From: Saitoella complicata NRRL Y-17804
Lineage: Eukaryota; Ascomycota; Saitoellomycetes; Saitoellales; Saitoellaceae
Length of the DNA: 64,000 nt
Direction: 5' to 3'
Assembly (NCBI RefSeq): GCF_001661265.1
Contig: NW_017567011.1
Coordinates: 248,001-312,000 of the forward strand
Below the pieces are notes generated by a model. That model had not been told where the DNA came from, searched no databases, and saw only the letters and a list, made by a program, of their open reading frames with translations. Of this stretch, positions 57,901-64,000 are shown in pieces (position 1 is the stretch's first letter; each line of letters opens with the position of its first letter). The position numbers and the translations under genes were made by a program.

Positions 57901-58842
57901 GAGGCAGGAAAAGTATATCGGTTTTGTTCACAAGACGCAATCGATGATCAAACCAACATCGAAACTATACCTCTGACTTTCAAGGGGAAAGCGCCTTTTG
58001 CAGTCACCTTCGACGTCAAGCATGACAGATCTGGGGAGACCGAGTCTTTCGTCGTGAATGCAGTGCGTTCCTCAGAATACGCATTGCGTGTTCCACGGGA
58101 GGCCCTTACTCTTGGCGATCATGTCATTACGATTACGCAGGTCAGCGACGCCAACGGATGCATCCGATCACGCCAGGACCACGCTCAGAAGGTCACGGTC
58201 TCTGTTACCGAGCCAGCATCGATTGTCCCGATTGATAATCGCATTGATTATTGCGTGGGTGACAGAATCGGTTTTGCTCTTCAGGGAACGCCGCCATTTG
58301 ATATCGAGTATGTCTTCGACGGCAAGAAGCGTGTCGCTGTTGCTTCAACCTCGACGTTCTCTCGTGTTGCTGAAAGACCGGGAAACTTTACTGTGGTTGC
58401 TCTTTCGGACCATGTGAATAATTGCAAGGTGGCAGTGGAGCTTTCCAAGACTATACATGATCTCCCATCCCTGAGAATCCGTGAGGGTTTGACCGTGGTG
58501 GAGGATATACATGAAGGTGACCAAGCAGAGATCACCTTCCACTTCACCGGGACAGCGCCTTTCTCGTTTACGTATGTTCGGAGTGAAACGAAGAAGGGCA
58601 AACGACGAATTCTAGAGACACACACCGTCACTGACGTAAACAGCGATCACTATACTATATTCACGTCTCAACATGGAGATTATGAGGTGCTTGAAGTTCG
58701 TGATGCTTGGTAAGTTTCACTTGATGATTGCGTGAATTTGTGCTCATTAAGATTTTCCAGGTGTCAATTCCCACGCGAACCTCTTCACTCCGGTGGAAAG
58801 GGTGGTCAGAAGCTTTTGCAGCATACAGATAGTTCTGGCTAA
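54953..58842 (+). CDS. POM152: POM152, integral nuclear pore membrane protein
   Basis: Four exons (54953-56941, 56996-57736, 57790-58709, 58761-58842) give 1243 residues. The short N-terminus is followed by about three membrane segments in the first 130 residues. A lumenal part of tandem Ig-like domains follows. Characteristic recurring phrases are GKAPFAVTFDVKH, GTPPFDIEYVFDG and GTAPFSFTYVRSE. POM152 homotypic contacts form the lumenal ring of the nuclear pore. The first intron (54 bases) has no stop and is a multiple of three. The 3' ends of POM152 and UTP22 are only 50 bases apart. Confidence 0.95.
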
Positions 58843-58892
58843 TCCACACAGGCAAAGCACACAGCACAATTAGCCAAGCTAATAAATATACC

Positions 58893-61800
58893 CTAATTTG
58901 ATTCCTCAATCGATCCAATCATGTCACCACCCACTCTCTGAATTTCTGCCAAGATTGCAGCTTTGTTGATAACGAACTTGGCTTTCTAATTAATAACACT
59001 GTAAGTACAATGGGGAGCAGACGAAATCGTGAATAGTCTTACCTTATCCTTTGCAACTTCAGAAATGGGTTCAGCAGAGAAACCCAGGTTAACTTTGAAG
59101 GGCTTTGCTCCAAGAACAAGGGGATTCCATAAGCCACCCACAACAGATCCACCTAAGCCGTCGTAAAAGAGCAACAAACTATCTCCATACGTCGCCTGTA
59201 CTTCCTCGAGGAATCTGCAGATGGGGTCAAAGCCAACTTGAACGTCTGCGATTGAGTTCGCCGCGGTGTTTTTGTATTGCTGAGTACGGCCAGCAAGGAG
59301 TGACTTGGCATCAACGGCAACACTCTTGTAAGCAGTCGGATTGCATTCGGCATTCAGATGAATCAGAAAATTATAGTCGGAAGTAGGTGTGGCAAAGATT
59401 CGCTGTGCAGGACCAGTAGCCTGCATTAACTGGCCCAAAGTTGCTCTTGCCAAAGCGGTAATCCTAGCTGCAACCAATTTCGTCGGCTGCCTGCGTGTCC
59501 AGAAGCTCTCCGTGAGGTCGTAGCTAGTCGCAACAAACATTGCATGATGAGCCATGGCGGGGTCTTGCTTGCGAAGCTCAGCCATCTTCTCAAGGATGTC
59601 CGTCCTCATGCTTCCACTGATAGAACCATCGAAATCAATGATGAGGGGGTCAGCACGCCAATCCCAGCCTCCCAGGAAAGCAATGCAGCGAGCAAAACCG
59701 GTTGAAGTGCTGGCTGGAGTAGACCACGATCCGGACTCCGTGAATGAGCTTGCGGCAATCAATTCAATCAACTCTTCGGGCACATGACATGTCAAGAAAT
59801 GCGAATTGAACCATCGCTTCAACACACGAACGACAGATGACAGTGATGGGTGCTGTTGGCAGAGTGCTTGCATTGCGAAGGTATGCCTGGGGGTGTTAAG
59901 GAAGAATCTGCGATATTGATCAAGGGCTCTTTGATAATTGTCTTTGTCCTTGCCAAAGACAGCCTTGCCTTTGAGGGAACGCTCTAAGAGCGTCATCTCG
60001 CGGTCGTGCTGAATTCTGGCCCGGAATGCGTAGCCATTGTCATACACCACGTCAAGGAAGCCAGCATTGGCGATATCCAAATCCTCGTTCTCCAAACCCA
60101 CGCGAACAGAACAGCCCTCGGCGGTGTTCTCGAGAATCTCGGCCATCTTTAGAAGGAACGCAACCTTCGTTTTCTGAATAGCCCGAAGATCATCGGGCCA
60201 TCGGCCAGAGCTCTCAAATTGGACTACAACATCGATAACGTCAACGTAAGAAAGAGCGGCGGGCACCAGCGGAAGCTCTGAGTACTTGCGAGGCAACGGT
60301 GCCAAAACTGTAGAGTACCTCAAAGCCGCAGATGCAGGAAGCACGGTCGAGATGCTCAGAGGAAAGTCTTCCATGCCGTTCAGGTCCTTGACAAAGCGAT
60401 CGAAGGCAAATAGGGCGGGCTGAAAGGTCTCGAATGGCTCACCCTGCTCGTAGATCAAGGACTTGAGTTGCTTCGGAACATTGATAAAGCGAGAAAAGTC
60501 CAGATACTTGTAATTGATGCCATCGGCGACGGCCTGACCAATGTGACGTTTCACGATATAGCTGACAATCTGCTGAACCACAAGCGCACGCTCTTCCACC
60601 GATTTCGCGCTCCACACAAGACTCTCCAGGATGCTTCCGTCTTTGAATCTTCTCAGTTCTGACTTCTCACCCCAGAAAGATCGGAAACGTGCTGCTTCCT
60701 GCTTGTCATCGGCGGCAGGCCCATGGTCGACAAGTCGACGAGATGCCTGGGGATCAAGTAGAAGGCCAACCTGAACAGCACTGGCGTCCGACTTTGGCGA
60801 TGCCTCGATGGACCAGGAATCAACGCGAGTCCCGTTAATTGCAATAAGGCTGACACGGTCCGTCAACGCACGCGCAAGAATACGATGCAGGCGCTGCGAG
60901 AAGTGAACAGCATAATCAGGACAGTCCAGTCTGGCTGTCGCATCATACGACTTGTCGTGCGCCGAAGGCACGGGAACCGTAAAGAACAGGTCATATTTGA
61001 GGACAGGTTCATCCATGCGTTTCAAAAAGAGCGCATCAAAGTAGTCCACTGCGGTTTCGTTCAACAGGTTGAACGAAAGCACAGCTTCGTCCCGCAGAAA
61101 CTTTAAGGACGCGCCGGACATTTTTCCAAAAAGGTCAAGGTGGTGCTTCGCGTCAACGAAATTGCCTCCCTCCACCACCACATCGCTCTCATTACCCATG
61201 ATAGCCGGCTCCTTGACAAAATCCCGCTTAGCCAAGAATTGAATAGTTGACTTGAACAACTGGTAGGAACTGTAGCCATCCGCAAGCACCGGAGCATTTC
61301 TCGGACCACCACCCTGTAACAGGAATGCCATCAACATGGACCACTCGAAACTTCCAAATCCTCCCCTTTGGATGTCACCTCCAAATCCGCGTTGACGAAG
61401 CCAGATTCTTCCTAAAGTGCAAGCATCTCTGAAAGCGGCGCAAGCCTTAGTCCTGGCGTAGAGCAAGGTGAGATGGGGAAAGAAGGTCATGTCTGACAGG
61501 ACCGAAAAGTTGTAAGTGGGCGTGGGCGGCAACTTCGAGTCGGTCGCAGCATTGGACGGGCGAACGCAGTTACGAGTAGGTGCCAATTTGCTGGCAGGGA
61601 ACAGAGCATCCGGAATAGCCGGAAGCAAGCGAATGCAACACTTGGCCTTCGTGAAATCGAGTTCGCTGCCATCACCGCCGGCACGAATAACAAGGATTGG
61701 TCGTCGAACATCTCCGTTGAGGTTCGCAAACTCGATGTTGAAGGCTGATTTCTTGTCGGCCTTCCTAATACCAGCAGCAAGGCTTGCAAGGTAACAGGCA

Positions 61801-62552
61801 CGCTTATAAAAGTAGCGATGATTAAGGTAATCCTTATCCTGGAAAATTTCGCTGGGCATGGTGATAGCAACATCCACATTGAACCCCTCCGGTTGCTTGA
61901 TAACAGTCTTCAGGGCATAACTTCCAACAAGGTTGATATTTGCCGGTTTGCGGTACGAGAACTTATATTGTGCGTCTGCAGAAGGACGAGGTTCACAGAA
62001 CGGAACCTGGATCTTGTGCTTCTTCGACATGTTCTCCTCAAAAGCAAGCAACGACGTCTCTGTCGTTTCCGGAATGCTGTCAATTACATTGCGAAGGTGG
62101 TGAAGAGCCTTCTCGACCGACTTCATCTTCTCAAGGTTCAGGCGAACCTCAGAAAGAAGCTCATCGATCTCAAGCTTGAAGATGTTGGACTTGTAGAGCT
62201 CGCTCGTTTCCTGCAGTCCTTGGATTTCCTCACGCGACGGAGGGGCGAAATGAGCATCCCTTCCCGACTTTCCTGCAGTAGGGACCATGGCAGTCTCAAC
62301 GCCATCCATAGCGTCCTCATTGTCCTCGTCGTCACCTTCATCCTCCAGAAGATCATCATCGTCGTCCTCCTCAACAAAGTCCGACACCTCAGAATCCTCA
62401 AAAGCCCGAGGCGACTCTGGAGCGCTTGTTTCCTTCCGCGACGCCTATCAAATGTTAGAGATTGTGATTCAAGGCGTAGTAGCAACAATCCAACGTACCT
62501 TCTGCGCAGGCCCTGGGATTACCACTGCTTCTCTCTTGCGTTTGTCGACCAT
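58893..62552 (-). CDS. UTP22: UTP22/NOL6 (Nrap) small-subunit processome protein
   Basis: Three exons (62552-62499, 62444-59043, 58985-58893) give 1182 residues. After the first exon (MVDKRKREAVVIPGPAQK) comes an acidic segment (DFVEEDDDDDLLEDEGDDED). Nrap domains with nucleotidyltransferase-like folds follow, for example FNVDVAITMPSEIFQDKDYL and GFGSFEWSMLMAFLLQGGGP. The last intron joins SEVAKDK to KAKFVINKAAILAEIQRVGG, matching the family end. UTP22 is part of the UTP-C complex with RRP7 and CKII in the 90S pre-ribosome. Length and order agree with the yeast protein. Confidence 0.95.
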
Positions 62553-62722
62553 TGAAGCAGGATCGAATGGTCTCTGTGTTTTCTGGTGTTTTTCTGCTCT
62601 CGAGGTGCCGGCGCTTCCTTACCAAAAAAGTTGGGTCACGTGCACCGCCCCGCTGATGGGTCGAGTCTCCCGACAGACCTGATCCACCACCAAACTCCTC
62701 GACCGACATCAGATCAGCTTAC

Positions 62723-64000
62723 ATGGGAGCTGTCTTTCTCGAGCCCCCGCCGACCGAAGTCGGTGCTCCGATCCCTGCAAACACTCCTCATGCCGTCTCG
62801 GTAACGTTGCCGACGTGGAAGGCCAACGTCGCATATGAAGAAGGCGAGGAATGGGTTGTGGGCAAGATGCGTAACGGATACCCTCGGTACGTTTCTTCGA
62901 CTGTTATTCTTATCCTACGCTTCTAACAGTGTTGATCAAAGGTTCTTTATCGATTCCCGAATCCAACATCTCACCAAGATCTGCCTGGAAAGGTTTGGCA
63001 ATGATGGCGAAAAGGCTATGCTTTACCCTTCACGAAGGGTTGCTGAAAGGTCGCGAGAGTTCATCCTTGCCAAAACCCCTGCCGACGCGCCTCCTCTGGT
63101 TCGGATCGTGGAATTCACCCGGCAGTGTTCGCCGACCGAAGATGACAGAACTACAGCTGGACCTGTAAGACTGTTCATCGTCCTGTTCCCTGCGGAGTTA
63201 TATTCGATCGCGAAGCAGTTCTGGCAGCATACTGGCGATGGTGTATCCAGTCGCATGGCGGAATATTTCCTGCATACAGACAATCTTCCATCGCGAGAAA
63301 TCACACCACTATCTGCAGCAGAGTCACCGCTGCGAGCGGATAAGTTCTCCAAAGGACCTTACAGGTTTAAACATTATTCGCGAAGAAACACTGCTGAAAT
63401 CTCGGCGACCGTTTCCAGCACTACGCCGGCGCTGTCGTCGCCTACTGTGGAAGAATCGCAAGGTGAGGTGCAAGATGGGCTGAGTCGTGAGCACATGCTG
63501 TACGTTGAAGAGCGTTATGGACGCAATCTGAACACTAGCTTTGCTGGGCAGGCTAAGGCGGCGATGAGGAGGCGAATCGCGGGCGCTTTGTCTGAGAATG
63601 TGGATTTGGACACAGCACTGGCTTCGACCCAGTCTGGAGAACCTCAGCAGCATGTTAGACAACGCTCTGCAAACGGCCTGTCCGAGAGTGACGTATACTT
63701 GTTCCCTTCTGGTATGAGCTCGATCTTCAACACGCACCGTGTACTTTTGTCTACATTCCAACCGCGAAAGTCTGTCTCGTTCGGCTTCCCTTACACTGAT
63801 ACCCTGAAGATTCTGCAGAAATGGGGTCCCGGGTGTCATTTCTATGGCCGTGGGTCCTCTGAGGAACTTGACGAGCTTGAAAAGCTGTTGGAATCTGGTG
63901 AACGCATCCTCGCCTTGTTTTGTGAGCTTCCTTCAAATCCCTTGCTGATGTCGCCCGATCTCATCCGCCTGAGGGCTCTGGCCGACAAGTATGATTTCTT
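62723..64000 (+). CDS. STR2: Cystathionine gamma-synthase (STR2-type), 5' part, runs off right edge
   Basis: Exons 62723-62886 and 62942 to the window edge (55-base intron) give at least 407 residues. The start [20 protein letters not shown] and the motif [20 protein letters not shown] are shared by fungal STR2-like enzymes. A long insert follows (residues about 170-240, Ser/Glu-rich). PLP-dependent core motifs appear late: [38 protein letters not shown] and [17 protein letters not shown]. The lysine that binds PLP should lie beyond the edge. The enzyme makes cystathionine from an acyl-homoserine and cysteine, for transsulfuration. It is divergent from UTP22 with 170 bases between the starts. 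Confidence 0.9.

Overview
The window is nuclear DNA of a dikaryotic fungus. Genes are dense (38 called, about 1.7 kb each) and mostly carry 0 to 6 very short introns of about 47 to 66 bases. These are GT...AG introns, usually with a CTAAC or CTGAC-like branch site near the 3' end. Flanks between genes are usually 50 to 400 bases. The gene set includes fungus-specific genes: WC-1, SKN7, POM152, an AcrB-like protein, fungal-type UDP-galactopyranose mutase and an earless AP-1 beta. The modest intron number, tight intron size and AcrB-like gene suggest an ascomycete outside the budding yeasts, possibly early diverging. A zinc-finger-less WC-1 is more usual in basidiomycetes, so placement is left open. 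No rRNA, tRNA, CRISPR array or intact mobile element was seen.

Layout. 1-10.6 kb: TAF5 (5' part, minus), SAM50, a peroxisomal-type carrier, VPS5, mitochondrial bL31m, AcrB-like membrane protein, REX4. 11-24.3 kb: WC-1 blue-light receptor, DCR2-like phosphatase, BSD2, protein isoaspartate methyltransferase, RRP14/SURF6, a three-RRM GBP2/HRB1-type protein with an 8-nt exon, RMI1, NIF3, BolA. 24.5-36.2 kb: AP-1 beta, a 70-residue membrane protein, TPS1, a spastin-like AAA ATPase, mitochondrial uS17m, MRS3/4, UDP-galactopyranose mutase. 36.3-48.2 kb: Prx5-type peroxiredoxin, SKN7, an unrecognised Ser/Pro-rich protein, a pseudogene patch (phosphoglucomutase relic plus an unidentified minus-strand relic), eIF2B-epsilon, an Ariadne RBR ligase, EXO1. 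48.6-64 kb: MAM33, ELYS-like nucleoporin, NUP42, RPS20, UCH37-type deubiquitinase, POM152, UTP22, cystathionine gamma-synthase (5' part).

The genes are mainly housekeeping. Recurrent themes are mitochondria (SAM50, bL31m, uS17m, MRS3/4, MAM33, Prx), ribosome biogenesis (RRP14, UTP22, REX4, RPS20), trafficking (VPS5, AP-1, BSD2) and genome stability (RMI1, EXO1). The most striking arrangement is three nuclear pore genes (ELYS-like, NUP42, POM152) within 9.3 kb, two of them divergent from a 174-base spacer. No gene cluster resembling a new defence or metabolic system was found. The best leads are the 8-nt exon inside an RNP1 motif, the WC-1 without a zinc finger, the nucleoporin neighbourhood, the pseudogene patch and a small unannotated membrane protein.
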